DNA of 46,774 bases from a bacterium (GTDB lineage: Bacteria; Vulcanimicrobiota; Xenobia; Xenobiales; JADMJV01), in contig JASBRJ010000116.1 in assembly GCA_030149525.1 (NCBI GenBank), positions 1 through 46,774 of the forward strand, read 5' to 3'. The translations under genes and the position numbers were made by a program. The notes under the pieces were generated by a model, which made no database searches, had not been told where the DNA came from, and worked only from the letters and a program-made list of their open reading frames with translations. Within the stretch, counting starts at the first letter, position 1. Every line of letters begins with the position of its first letter. Positions 33,058-41,168 of the stretch are shown in pieces.

Positions 33058-33630
33058 CACGCGCTTGAGCAAGACACGATAGGAACCCGGTTCCGTTCCC
33101 TTATGAAAAATCCACCACTGATCCGGCGCCAGGCCTCTGACCCGCAAGGCGTTGGTCGAACGTATTTCTTGGGAAATCGGGTCTCTCATCTGTAAACTCA
33201 TAGCTTCTCCCTGAACCCAAACCGCCTCATAGTCGCCGGGCAGGTAGAGCGCAGCCCCCGCTTCCAGGACACCGCTGCGCACCACAAACCGGCCGGCACC
33301 GCCCCGTTCGGTTTTTGAAGCCCGCAGCTCCAATCGTTTAGCCCAGCTCTGAAAGATGGGATCGCCTCCTGCCAGCTCTCGAGCTCGCCGACATAAGCTC
33401 AAGGCCTTGACACGATCAAAGTCTGCCGTGGGGTAATCCAGCATCAGTTCAACCGCCATCAGGTAGGCCCCGGGCGAGTCGGCTCGGCGGCCGAAATCGA
33501 GCAGTTCTCCGGTGAGAAGAAAAGCGTGAAGCTGTTTGGCATCTTCCTGGGAGAGGCGAAGCTTCTCGTCGGCCAAGCTCGCTCCTGAAAGAAGCCAAAG
33601 CAGGAGAATCAGGCAACACAGTTCCTTCAC
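33022..33630 (-). CDS. Secreted protein of unknown function, coupled to the hybrid kinase
   Basis: 202 residues from a GTG that overlaps the kinase stop (GTGA). Sec signal peptide (to about residue 20, SGASLAD). The N-terminal half is helical and TPR-like ([43 protein letters not shown]). The C-terminal half is a beta-rich [30 protein letters not shown] segment. No family is recognised. Translational coupling to the kinase makes it a candidate periplasmic partner. Its 3' end overlaps the FecR-like gene by 36 bp. Confidence 0.6.
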   Translation of the reverse strand: MKELCCLILLLWLLSGASLADEKLRLSQEDAKQLHAFLLTGELLDFGRRADSPGAYLMAVELMLDYPTADFDRVKALSLCRRARELAGGDPIFQSWAKRLELRASKTERGGAGRFVVRSGVLEAGAALYLPGDYEAVWVQGEAMSLQMRDPISQEIRSTNALRVRGLAPDQWWIFHKGTEPGSYRVLLKRVSESPSGSEPDE

Positions 33631-36221
33631 GGCTCTGTCTCCGACAGAAAATCCTGCAGGGCGCGCCTCAGCTTGCTCTCCTCGCGGGCAAGCTTGGAGA
33701 AATCCGCCTCTTTCTCTCCCTCAAACTCACGGAGAACGGCTAAAAACGGCTGAGCTCCGAAGGGGGCTGCGGCGTTTCTGAGTTGCTGCAGAGCCTGCCT
33801 CTCCAGCTTCCCTCTGGAAAAGGCTTCCTCCACCTTGGACAGGAGACCCGGCGCGGTCTCAAGATAAAGCTTAAGCACTCTGGTTAAGTTCCTGGGGTCT
33901 CCGCCTACCGAACGCAAGCTGAGCGCTGCATCGAAAACAGGCCCCTCCCAACTCGCTTTCCTCGACTGTCTGCTCTCCACCGGAGCCATCGGTGACTTGA
34001 CCAGAGAATCTATGACTTGAAGAAGACGCTTTTCATCGATAGGCTTGGCCAGATGGGCGTTCATACCCGCCCGAAGACACTCTTCTCGGTCTTTGCTGAA
34101 GGCGTTGCCGGTCAGGGCCACAATAGGCGTACGACAACCTTGCTTTCTAAGCCGACGAGTGGCGGAAAAACCGTCCAGAACAGGCATGTGAATATCCATC
34201 AGGATGAGATCATAGGCTTTCCGGCTTGCCGATTCAACCGCGGCCCCACCGTCGGCCACTGTATCTACTTGATGACCTGCCTCCTGGAGCAGGCTCCGCC
34301 CCAGCTTCCGATTGATGGGGCTGTCATCGGCCAGCAAGATTCGTACCGGTCGCGACGACCTGAGAGCTGGAGCGCCCTGTGACGACGCCTCTCCGCCAAG
34401 AAGTTGAAATAGGGCTGTTGGGTCAAGAGGGAGCAAGAGGGTTTCAACATTCGAGTTCTCCATCTCTTCCGGCCTATTCGCCAATCCGATAATTCGTCCG
34501 GAAATATGGGAGAGCTCTTCTACCGTGGAGACAGGAGCAAAAGCGACCACCCCTGGGGAGATTTGAGAGACTTCCTCCATGCCCCAGAATTCCGTCCATT
34601 GGCGAAGAACCGCCGTCTGAGTCGGAGAAACATCGAGAAAGTGGACCGGATTGTGGAATCTTGCCTCCGCCAATCTGGATTCACCCACAAATTTCATCGG
34701 AAGAAAAAAGGCGAATCGACTCCCTCGACCCGGCTCGCTCTCAAGTTTCAACTCCCCGCCCATACGTGAGAGCAACTCCCGGCAAATAGAAAGACCTAGT
34801 CCCGTTCCCCCAAACTCTTGAGCAATACGTCCGTGCTCTTGATGAAAAGGCTCAAAGATGGCCTTCCTGCGGTGGGCGGAAATCCCCATACCTGTATCCC
34901 TCACTTCGATCAGAACCTCTCCCTCACCGGGGGAACCGGCCTTGAGAACAACGGAGCCTTGAGAGGTAAACTTGACGGCGTTGCTCAGAAGGTTCGTCAC
35001 GATCTGGCCCAATCGTAACGGGTCTACCAAGACTTGCTCGGGAAGCCCGGGGGTGGGATGATAAACAAGTTCAAGGCCCTTCTCCACAGCCTGATGACGA
35101 AACGTCCGGCACGCTGTGCTTAACAACATGTTGAGGTCGGTGGGAAGCGGAACGATCTCCAAAGCCCCCGCCTCAATTTTGGACAGGTCTAAGAGATCGT
35201 TCATGAGGCTCAGGACGGAAGCCGCAGAAGAGGTCACCGTCTTCAGATACTCCCGCTGCGCCGGCGTCACATCGGTTTTCAAGGCTAGCTCCGTCATGCC
35301 GATCACGCCGTTGAGCGGAGTTCTGATTTCGTGACTGACATTGGCCAAGAACTCTGTTTTGGCTCGACTGGCCGCCTCCGCGCTCATCCGCTGGGCGAGG
35401 TTGGCTGCGGCCATCCAACCAAGGCCCACAATGACAAGAAGCAAAGCGGCGCTCTGGGAGGCTTCCGCCACGTCGCTGCGCTTCCAAAAGCTCTCATCGG
35501 GACGGGCCACCCCCAACCTCCAGCTTGTCATGATCGGGATTGTTTCCTGGTAGATAGGAGTTTCATCCGACAGACCCCGGCCCAGAGGCAAGACCAAGCC
35601 GGAGTCGAGTTCAGAGATACGGTTGCCCAAAGCCGACAATCCTCGGCTCAATTCGGTGGTCTCAAAGACGCAAACCGCCATTCCTACCACCCTCTCTCGA
35701 TGGATCACAGCCGTGGCGTAGCAAAAAAGACTCTGGCCCTCGGCTTGAATGACCGGAGAGGCCACAAAGCCCACGGGAGACTCCTTCACCCTTTCCTCCA
35801 GCGCGGCCAAGCTCTTCCATTCTTCTTCGCTAGGGAGCTTCTTATCGGACTTCTGAAAATTCAGGAGCAACCCGTTGGTGGAATCGGCATAGAATCCAAT
35901 GAGGTAGAGAGACTGAAGCTCGGAACTCTGGCCCAAAAGACGAAAAAGAGGCTCCACTCGAGGCTTCACCAGGGGAGGGAGAGGTTCACCGGCGGCCACG
36001 AAAGTGGGCAGAACCTCGTCGTTGGCCACCAGGCTCAAAGTCGATTGCGTCCAAGAAAGTCGTTCTGCCAGCCTCGCCACATCGCTTAGGGCCAGGGCGT
36101 GGCTCTCCTTCAAATAGTTGGCGCGAGCCTCGCTCATCGAAGAGCGATAATCCCATGCGACCAGACCCAGCAAACAGAGGCTGAGTAGACCGATGGCCAT
36201 GTGGAGGGGCAACCTCTTCAT
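33627..36221 (-). CDS. Hybrid sensor histidine kinase with degenerate Hpt domain
   Basis: 864 residues. One transmembrane helix at about 8-25, an extracytoplasmic sensor region to about 258, and a second helix ([14 protein letters not shown], about 258-272). HisKA follows with phospho-acceptor His297 in [12 protein letters not shown]. The ATPase domain carries [17 protein letters not shown] (N box) and [16 protein letters not shown] receiver domain spans about 625-745 with [21 protein letters not shown] (Asp676) and the Lys of HLAKPID. The C-terminal 100 residues have an Hpt-like four-helix layout, but where the phosphotransfer His should stand the sequence is [13 protein letters not shown], with Gln812. 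The phosphorelay is therefore broken or takes another route. Confidence 0.92.
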   Translation of the reverse strand: MKRLPLHMAIGLLSLCLLGLVAWDYRSSMSEARANYLKESHALALSDVARLAERLSWTQSTLSLVANDEVLPTFVAAGEPLPPLVKPRVEPLFRLLGQSSELQSLYLIGFYADSTNGLLLNFQKSDKKLPSEEEWKSLAALEERVKESPVGFVASPVIQAEGQSLFCYATAVIHRERVVGMAVCVFETTELSRGLSALGNRISELDSGLVLPLGRGLSDETPIYQETIPIMTSWRLGVARPDESFWKRSDVAEASQSAALLLVIVGLGWMAAANLAQRMSAEAASRAKTEFLANVSHEIRTPLNGVIGMTELALKTDVTPAQREYLKTVTSSAASVLSLMNDLLDLSKIEAGALEIVPLPTDLNMLLSTACRTFRHQAVEKGLELVYHPTPGLPEQVLVDPLRLGQIVTNLLSNAVKFTSQGSVVLKAGSPGEGEVLIEVRDTGMGISAHRRKAIFEPFHQEHGRIAQEFGGTGLGLSICRELLSRMGGELKLESEPGRGSRFAFFLPMKFVGESRLAEARFHNPVHFLDVSPTQTAVLRQWTEFWGMEEVSQISPGVVAFAPVSTVEELSHISGRIIGLANRPEEMENSNVETLLLPLDPTALFQLLGGEASSQGAPALRSSRPVRILLADDSPINRKLGRSLLQEAGHQVDTVADGGAAVESASRKAYDLILMDIHMPVLDGFSATRRLRKQGCRTPIVALTGNAFSKDREECLRAGMNAHLAKPIDEKRLLQVIDSLVKSPMAPVESRQSRKASWEGPVFDAALSLRSVGGDPRNLTRVLKLYLETAPGLLSKVEEAFSRGKLERQALQQLRNAAAPFGAQPFLAVLREFEGEKEADFSKLAREESKLRRALQDFLSETEP

Positions 36222-36387
36222 AAGGGCTGGCCCCTTTCGGCGATCAAGGTCACCACACCTAGACCCGGGCTTAAGCGTTTGTGCAGAAATCGTGGATAAG
36301 CGGTTGTCGCGGTGACTTAACCGGTCGGCAAACCGGTGGGGATTCGCCAGCGGTCTGGGAATAATTATAGGAGTGAGCTACCTATGG
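36222..36387. other. Divergent intergenic region between the kinase genes
   Basis: 166 bp. It contains an imperfect inverted repeat ACCGG...CCGGT near 36319-36337 and an AGGAG at 36369-36373. No clear promoter hexamers were found. The genes on both sides encode histidine kinases and are transcribed away from it. Confidence 0.35.
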
Positions 36388-36993
36388 ATGACAACTTCCG
36401 GAGTAACCGCCCTTTGGATAGGGACAAGCCTTGCCCTTCACCAGTCTCTTTGTCGTGAAAAGGCCCTCAAGGAACAGCTAAAGGCCGCCCCGCAAGAGGA
36501 GAAAGAGCGCAAACATCCTTTCCTCCACCCTCACTTTCTGTTCAACTCCTTGAACACCATTCGCTACTTCGTGAGGACCAACGGGAAAACAGCTCGGGAC
36601 CTTCTCCTGGATCTCTCGCTCGTTCTGCAGACAGCCCTTCGCCGGGATAACCAGGTCTCGCTGAATGAAGAACTGGCGTCGGTGAGAGCCTATCTTCGTC
36701 TGGAGCAAGCCCGCTTAAGCGACCGGTTGGAAGTGGAAGACTCTGTCCCCGACCGGGACTTGCCCCAACTGATCTCCTCCCATCTCTTGCCGCAGATGGT
36801 TCAAGGTCTTGTCAACGCCGCAACTTCACAAAGCAGTGGAGGTCGAATCAAGCTTTTTCTCTCCCAAGATGAACTGGTGATGGAGGGGAGCAGTCGAGCG
36901 GAACCGGACCAGGCGCTGCTCCTCAAATTCCCCAAGAATGTGACCGTCGAACACCCTGATGGAACCCGCTACAGATGGAGGTTACTCTCATGA
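36388..36993 (+). CDS. Reduced LytS-like histidine kinase
   Basis: 201 residues from ATG 36388; a GTG at 36373 is possible. One N-terminal transmembrane helix (VTALWIGTSLALHQSL), then the His_kinase block FLHPHFLFNSLNTIRYFV with His49, and LLLDLSLVLQTALRR. The ATPase domain that should follow is shortened. The usual LVENAIKHG becomes LVNAATSQS, with the N-box Glu lost, and no DxGxG or GxGL box is present. It keeps the phosphorylatable histidine region but is probably catalytically impaired. It is coupled by an ATGA overlap to the LytTR regulator. Confidence 0.75.
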   Translation: MTTSGVTALWIGTSLALHQSLCREKALKEQLKAAPQEEKERKHPFLHPHFLFNSLNTIRYFVRTNGKTARDLLLDLSLVLQTALRRDNQVSLNEELASVRAYLRLEQARLSDRLEVEDSVPDRDLPQLISSHLLPQMVQGLVNAATSQSSGGRIKLFLSQDELVMEGSSRAEPDQALLLKFPKNVTVEHPDGTRYRWRLLS

Positions 36994-37727
36994 AAATCCT
37001 GATCGCCGACGATGAGACGCCGGCTCGCGAGGAGCTTCAGTTCATGCTCGAAGAGCTGTTGCCCCAAGCCGACTTTCAACAAGCCAAGGACGGACTTGAT
37101 GCTCTCCATCGACTCCGGGAGGACGACTTTGATGTGGTTTTCCTGGACATTCAGATGCCTGGCAAAGACGGCCTGGAGGTTGCCTCTAAACTTTTTGAGC
37201 AACGTCGCCCTCCTAAGGTCGTCTTCGCCACAGCCTATTCCGAGCACGCCGTGGAAGCCTTTCGCTTGAGTGCTCTCGACTATATTGTCAAACCGATTCG
37301 AGAAGACCGGCTTTGCCAAACGGTGAAACGACTGCAAGAGCGTTGGGATCAGAGAGAAGGCATGCAAAAACTGCTCTGGCAACGCAAGGAGAACAAACTC
37401 TGGGTAGAGGCTTCCGAGGAACGATGGGTCTTGTTGGACTACGATGACATCCTCTATATCCAGGCCCAAGACAAGAAAGTTTTTGCCATCGCCGACGGCT
37501 ATCCACCTTTGAGGATTCGAAAAACCCTGAAGGAACTTGAGGAAGCGATGACCGATGACGGCTTCCTGCGAGTTCACAAAGGCTACATGGTCAATCTGAA
37601 GAAGGTCAAAGAAATGAGTGCCTGGTTCTCGGGAGCCTATACCCTCGTGCTCGAATCCAGCCAGAACTCTCAGGTTCCTTTGTCTCGACGGTTCGTGGCA
37701 AGATTTCGTGAAGCCACACGATGGTAG
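36990..37727 (+). CDS. LytTR family response regulator
   Basis: 245 residues. The start is ATG 36990 (MKILIADDE), overlapping the kinase stop with GGAGG eight bases upstream. The receiver domain covers about 1-120: IADDETPAR, phosphoacceptor Asp53 in VVFLDIQMPG, FATAYSEHAVEAF and the Lys of DYIVKPI. The LytTR DNA-binding domain covers about 140-240: ILYIQAQDKKVFAIADG, FLRVHKGYMVNLKKV and VPLSRRFVARF. This pairing controls envelope or exported-factor genes in many bacteria. Possible targets here include the adjacent LRR and pilin genes, which is inference only. Confidence 0.93.
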   Translation: MKILIADDETPAREELQFMLEELLPQADFQQAKDGLDALHRLREDDFDVVFLDIQMPGKDGLEVASKLFEQRRPPKVVFATAYSEHAVEAFRLSALDYIVKPIREDRLCQTVKRLQERWDQREGMQKLLWQRKENKLWVEASEERWVLLDYDDILYIQAQDKKVFAIADGYPPLRIRKTLKELEEAMTDDGFLRVHKGYMVNLKKVKEMSAWFSGAYTLVLESSQNSQVPLSRRFVARFREATRW

Positions 37728-37805
37728 ACCGACAGTAAACTAAAACCTCGCACAGTAGCGAAAAGGAACTGAACAGGGTGTTATCTTCTTACATAGAACC
37801 ATGTA

Positions 37806-38651
37806 ATGATGTCACGTACACCTCCCACCGGCGATATGCGGGCTGCCATGAAAGATGCTGTCAAGCGCTCCAAGGGCAATCAGCAGCAAGCCAAGAGCGC
37901 GCGGGCCCAATGGAAACAACAGGCTAAGAAGCAAAGAAAGGTTCGTTCTATGGTGGCGCTGGCCGCCCTGGCGCCTATCGCTCTTCTTTCCCTGCTGTAT
38001 CCCCTTCACAGCCTGGGATACATTCGACTCTTCGCTCCACGCCCTCTGGCGCGTGCCCTGGCCAACCCTCAGGGCACGGAGAAGCTCAAGATTCGAGGCT
38101 ACTATCTAGACGAAGCTCCGGGCGATCTGGAGAATTTGACCAAGCTGCGTGAACTCAACCTCGACGCCAATCGTCTCACAAAAATCGACCCGGTGATTTT
38201 CAAGCTGAAAAACTTGCGCCAGCTCAGCTTGAGCGGTAACGACATCAAAGAGATTCCCAGCGACATCAGTCAACTCGAAAATCTGCAACAACTCCATCTG
38301 ATGGGCAACGAGATAACAACCCTTCCCAAAGAGCTGTTCCAGTTGAAGAATCTGGAGGTCCTGGTCCTCAATAATAACGGGGTGACATCGATACCTCCCG
38401 ACATTAAGAAACTCAAAAAACTGAGGGTTCTGGAAATCCAAGACAATTCCATCAGCAAAATACCCGACGAGTTAATGACCCTTCCCAAACTTGAGATTCT
38501 TCGCCTCTCCGGTAACTCGCTCCGAGACATTCCAGACTTCTCCAGGCTGAAAAGCTTGAGAAATCTCGCTCTTCGAAACACCGGAATGCGACCGAAGGAA
38601 CTCGATCTGTTGCGCAAACGTCTTCGCAAAGGCGCAACGGTCAATTGGTGA
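37806..38651 (+). CDS. Membrane-anchored leucine-rich-repeat protein
   Basis: 281 residues starting at ATGATG. A basic, Gln/Lys-rich N-terminus (about 1-48) precedes one transmembrane helix (VALAALAPIALLSLLYPLHSL, about 49-70). Seven 23-residue leucine-rich repeats follow from about residue 107, each LxxLxxLxLxxNxIxxIPxxL, as in TLPKELFQLKNLEVLVLNNN. No catalytic domain is present. With the basic end inside, the repeats face outward and probably bind a protein partner. No ribosome-binding site is seen before the ATG. It lies 78 bp after the LytTR gene. Confidence 0.85.
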   Translation: MMSRTPPTGDMRAAMKDAVKRSKGNQQQAKSARAQWKQQAKKQRKVRSMVALAALAPIALLSLLYPLHSLGYIRLFAPRPLARALANPQGTEKLKIRGYYLDEAPGDLENLTKLRELNLDANRLTKIDPVIFKLKNLRQLSLSGNDIKEIPSDISQLENLQQLHLMGNEITTLPKELFQLKNLEVLVLNNNGVTSIPPDIKKLKKLRVLEIQDNSISKIPDELMTLPKLEILRLSGNSLRDIPDFSRLKSLRNLALRNTGMRPKELDLLRKRLRKGATVNW

Positions 38652-38663
38652 GAAAAACAGGTA

Positions 38664-38692
38664 TTGACCCAGGGCTAGCGCAAATCTATTAG
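38664..38692 (+). promoter_or_regulatory. Sigma70-type promoter for the pilin gene
   Basis: -35 TTGACC (38664-38669), 17-bp spacer, -10 TATTAG (38687-38692). The predicted start is near 38699, about 22 nt before the GTG at 38721. Confidence 0.6.
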
Positions 38693-38720
38693 TAGTGAAC
38701 GGAAAGGACGGGGAACGTCG

Positions 38721-39137
38721 GTGCTCAAGAGACCTCGCAAACGACTCAACGGATTCACCCTCATCGAATTGATGATTGTCATCGCTATCGTAGCTATTCT
38801 GGCCGCGATATTGGTGCCGAACCTCATTCGGGCTCGTTCTCGGGGCCAACTCACAGCTTGCGTTTCCAACCTTCGGAATATCGGAACAGCTGTGGAAATG
38901 TATAACGTCGACGCCTCCGGTCGATACCCCCCCAGCTTCAATGTCCTCACCCCGAACTATCTGAAGAGCATTCCCTCATGCCCTACGGCCGGCACAGATA
39001 CCTATTCCGGGTCCTATACTTTCACCGTTCTTCCAGATGCCTTCGAAGTCTTCTGCCAGGGTAGTTTTCACGCCGGTTTCACCGACGTTAACTATCCTCG
39101 GTTCACGGCCGCTCAGGGTCTGATCGAACGCCCTTAG
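38721..39137 (+). CDS. Type IV major pilin-like / type II pseudopilin
   Basis: 138 residues from a GTG start. Leader of 11 residues ending RLNG, then the classical FTLIELMIVIAIVAILAAILVPNL segment with Glu five and a long helix continuing IRARSRGQLTACVSNLRNIGTAVEMY. The soluble domain starts with DASGRYPPS, as in GspG-like pseudopilins and major pilins, and has paired Cys at CPTAG and FCQG. It is a single gene with its own promoter, separate from the minor prepilin operon at 23.5-25.9 kb. Confidence 0.88.
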   Translation: MLKRPRKRLNGFTLIELMIVIAIVAILAAILVPNLIRARSRGQLTACVSNLRNIGTAVEMYNVDASGRYPPSFNVLTPNYLKSIPSCPTAGTDTYSGSYTFTVLPDAFEVFCQGSFHAGFTDVNYPRFTAAQGLIERP

Positions 39138-39165
39138 ATCTCTCCAAAGCCGCTCGACCGAATCC

Positions 39166-41166
39166 CTATTTCAATTTCACCCAGAGTATCTCTTTAGCCA
39201 CGTACTCGCTGGGCTCCTTAATAGACGGCCGGCTGGCGCGAGTTCCTGTCATCACAGACCCCATAAGCTGACCGAACGGGCTGTTCAAGGTCGCTTCCGG
39301 TTGAGCGGCCGATCTCTCTTGCCCGTTGGTCTCAAGGAAAAGAAGATCGATCTCCTGAGAGGTTCCAATCACCTTGAACCCTTCCTGACCGCTCCCCCCG
39401 TCGAAGGCACAATCAATATGTAGCGTCTGACCGGGAGCGAGCTTCTTCTTGGCTTCCACGCCGTAAGGATAGAACACTTTCACTCCGCCGTCGGGCGTGA
39501 AGTTGAGCACGGAAATGAAGAGCGGTGAGGTGCTGTTGTTCTTCACTTTGAGAAGCGCCTGTTCTCCGGAACCGAAAACGTATTTGCCCTCGCTGTCCGG
39601 CTCGACTCCGCTGGCCTGAAAACTGTCGATACCTCCGCTGAATGTGCCCGGTAGGATCTCAACATCCAGACTCTGCGGTTGGTTGACCATACGGGTGAGA
39701 TAGAGCCGACGAGCTTCGCCCCTGAGCGCTCGTCGAATCATGGAGGGTTCGGCGGTGGGAGCCAGGATCTCGCCGCCTGAGGCTCTCTCCAGGCGAAGCT
39801 TTCCGTTTTCGTTCCAGGCCAGAACAGCCGCATCCGAGCCACGAGAGACCTTCTTCACCACCGGGTCTTCAGTCAGGTTGGAAAGCGCCTCGGCATTGGG
39901 ATCGAAGTAGATAGGAAGCTCTACCTGTCCAAAATTCTGTTCCGTGACCCAACCCACTGCTGAGCGTAGGTCGTTGGGATTGCCTTTCTCCACCTGGGCC
40001 GTTGCACGGTAGAGATCGGTGCCGGCAGGCTGAACCACCGCTTCGGTGATAAATTTGCCTTTGTCATCGGCCGAGGTTGCGCCGACCTGGTACAGCCCCA
40101 CCTTGGTTCCGGGGTTGAGACCCAGCAACTTGCCCCGGTCGAGCACAACCTGATTTCCTCTGACCTCGAGCACGGAAATGGAAGCCTCCCGAGGCTTGGC
40201 TTGCCCGCCGAACAAGACCAGGTCACGATCACCCTCCGACACCGGATCCTGATCGTAAAAATAGGGCGTGGCAGATATCAAGCGCATCAGGTCCTTGTAA
40301 GTGGAGTCCGGACCCAGGCGGGGGTCTTCCAGAGCGGTGACAAGCGCGTTGGTAAAATCACCTCCGTGAGAAGGATCTTCCTTGGCCGTTTGACGTGGCC
40401 CGCAGGCGCTTAATACGACCCATCCCTTAGCTCCCGCACCGTGGCGGGAAGCTTCCAGGATGGCGGGATTATTCACAGCCGGAGGCTTAGGGGCCGAGCG
40501 ATACTTCAGATTGGTTCGCTCCACCTTGCCCAGAGCGTTGGCCGAGCGGCTGATAGTTCCCGAGTGACAACTGTCGAAAAGAAAAATCACCGAACCGGGC
40601 CCGTCGCCGTTGGGGCGGACTTTCTCCACAGCTTTTTTCAGTGCGGTCTCAAAAAAATCGTCGCGCACGACCCGGTCGGCAAGACTGGGATCATCGGGCT
40701 TGGTGGCGTCGATAGCAACCAGACACTCGTCCAAGCCGTCGTCTTCTGGGTCGTACTTTTCGAACACGGCCCCCTCGGGTGGTTGGCGATTGTCCACTGC
40801 GAAACCGTGGCCGGCGTAATAGAAGATCACCGTCTCGCCAGGCTGAGCGGATTCAATAAGATTGAGTAGCCCCTGTTGGATACCGTCTTTGGTGGCCTGA
40901 CTCTCGGGCAGCACAACCAATCGGTCGTCAGGAGTTCCAAAACGACTCATAAGTGTCTTTTTCAACCTGGCCACATCGTTGGGTGGGCCTTCCAAAGGAC
41001 TCCACGCGTCGGGGTTCTGATAGGCTCCGATTCCCACCAGAAATCCTCGAATCTGGGGCTTCTTGTCGGCCAGCACGGGGCCCGCCATGGTTGTGCACAG
41101 TAATCCGGCCACTGCCAAATTCAGAATTTGACGACCCTTTCGGCGGAAGCGACTGATCAATGCCAT
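39166..41166 (-). CDS. Secreted caspase-family (C14) protease with DUF4384-like region
   Basis: 666 residues. The start is ATG 41166 with GGAG six bases upstream, inside the end of the CHAT gene. Sec signal peptide (about 1-34, ending MAGPVLADKK). The caspase-like p20 region covers about residues 35-300: FLVGIGAYQNPDAWSPLEGP, catalytic His120 in YYAGHG, Cys200 in FDSCHSG, then VVLSACGPRQTAKE. The C-terminal half carries a beta domain like DUF4384 (LYLTRMVNQPQSL, GEQALLKVKNNS, FYPYG), often found with exported caspase-like proteins. It is translationally coupled to CHAT-2 and probably works with it outside the cytoplasm. Confidence 0.88.
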   Translation of the reverse strand: MALISRFRRKGRQILNLAVAGLLCTTMAGPVLADKKPQIRGFLVGIGAYQNPDAWSPLEGPPNDVARLKKTLMSRFGTPDDRLVVLPESQATKDGIQQGLLNLIESAQPGETVIFYYAGHGFAVDNRQPPEGAVFEKYDPEDDGLDECLVAIDATKPDDPSLADRVVRDDFFETALKKAVEKVRPNGDGPGSVIFLFDSCHSGTISRSANALGKVERTNLKYRSAPKPPAVNNPAILEASRHGAGAKGWVVLSACGPRQTAKEDPSHGGDFTNALVTALEDPRLGPDSTYKDLMRLISATPYFYDQDPVSEGDRDLVLFGGQAKPREASISVLEVRGNQVVLDRGKLLGLNPGTKVGLYQVGATSADDKGKFITEAVVQPAGTDLYRATAQVEKGNPNDLRSAVGWVTEQNFGQVELPIYFDPNAEALSNLTEDPVVKKVSRGSDAAVLAWNENGKLRLERASGGEILAPTAEPSMIRRALRGEARRLYLTRMVNQPQSLDVEILPGTFSGGIDSFQASGVEPDSEGKYVFGSGEQALLKVKNNSTSPLFISVLNFTPDGGVKVFYPYGVEAKKKLAPGQTLHIDCAFDGGSGQEGFKVIGTSQEIDLLFLETNGQERSAAQPEATLNSPFGQLMGSVMTGTRASRPSIKEPSEYVAKEILWVKLK

Positions 41167-41168
41167 GA

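Noticed and set aside
35331-36089. 252-residue plus-strand ORF
   Set aside because: It is antisense to the histidine kinase sensor and HisKA region and has no domain.
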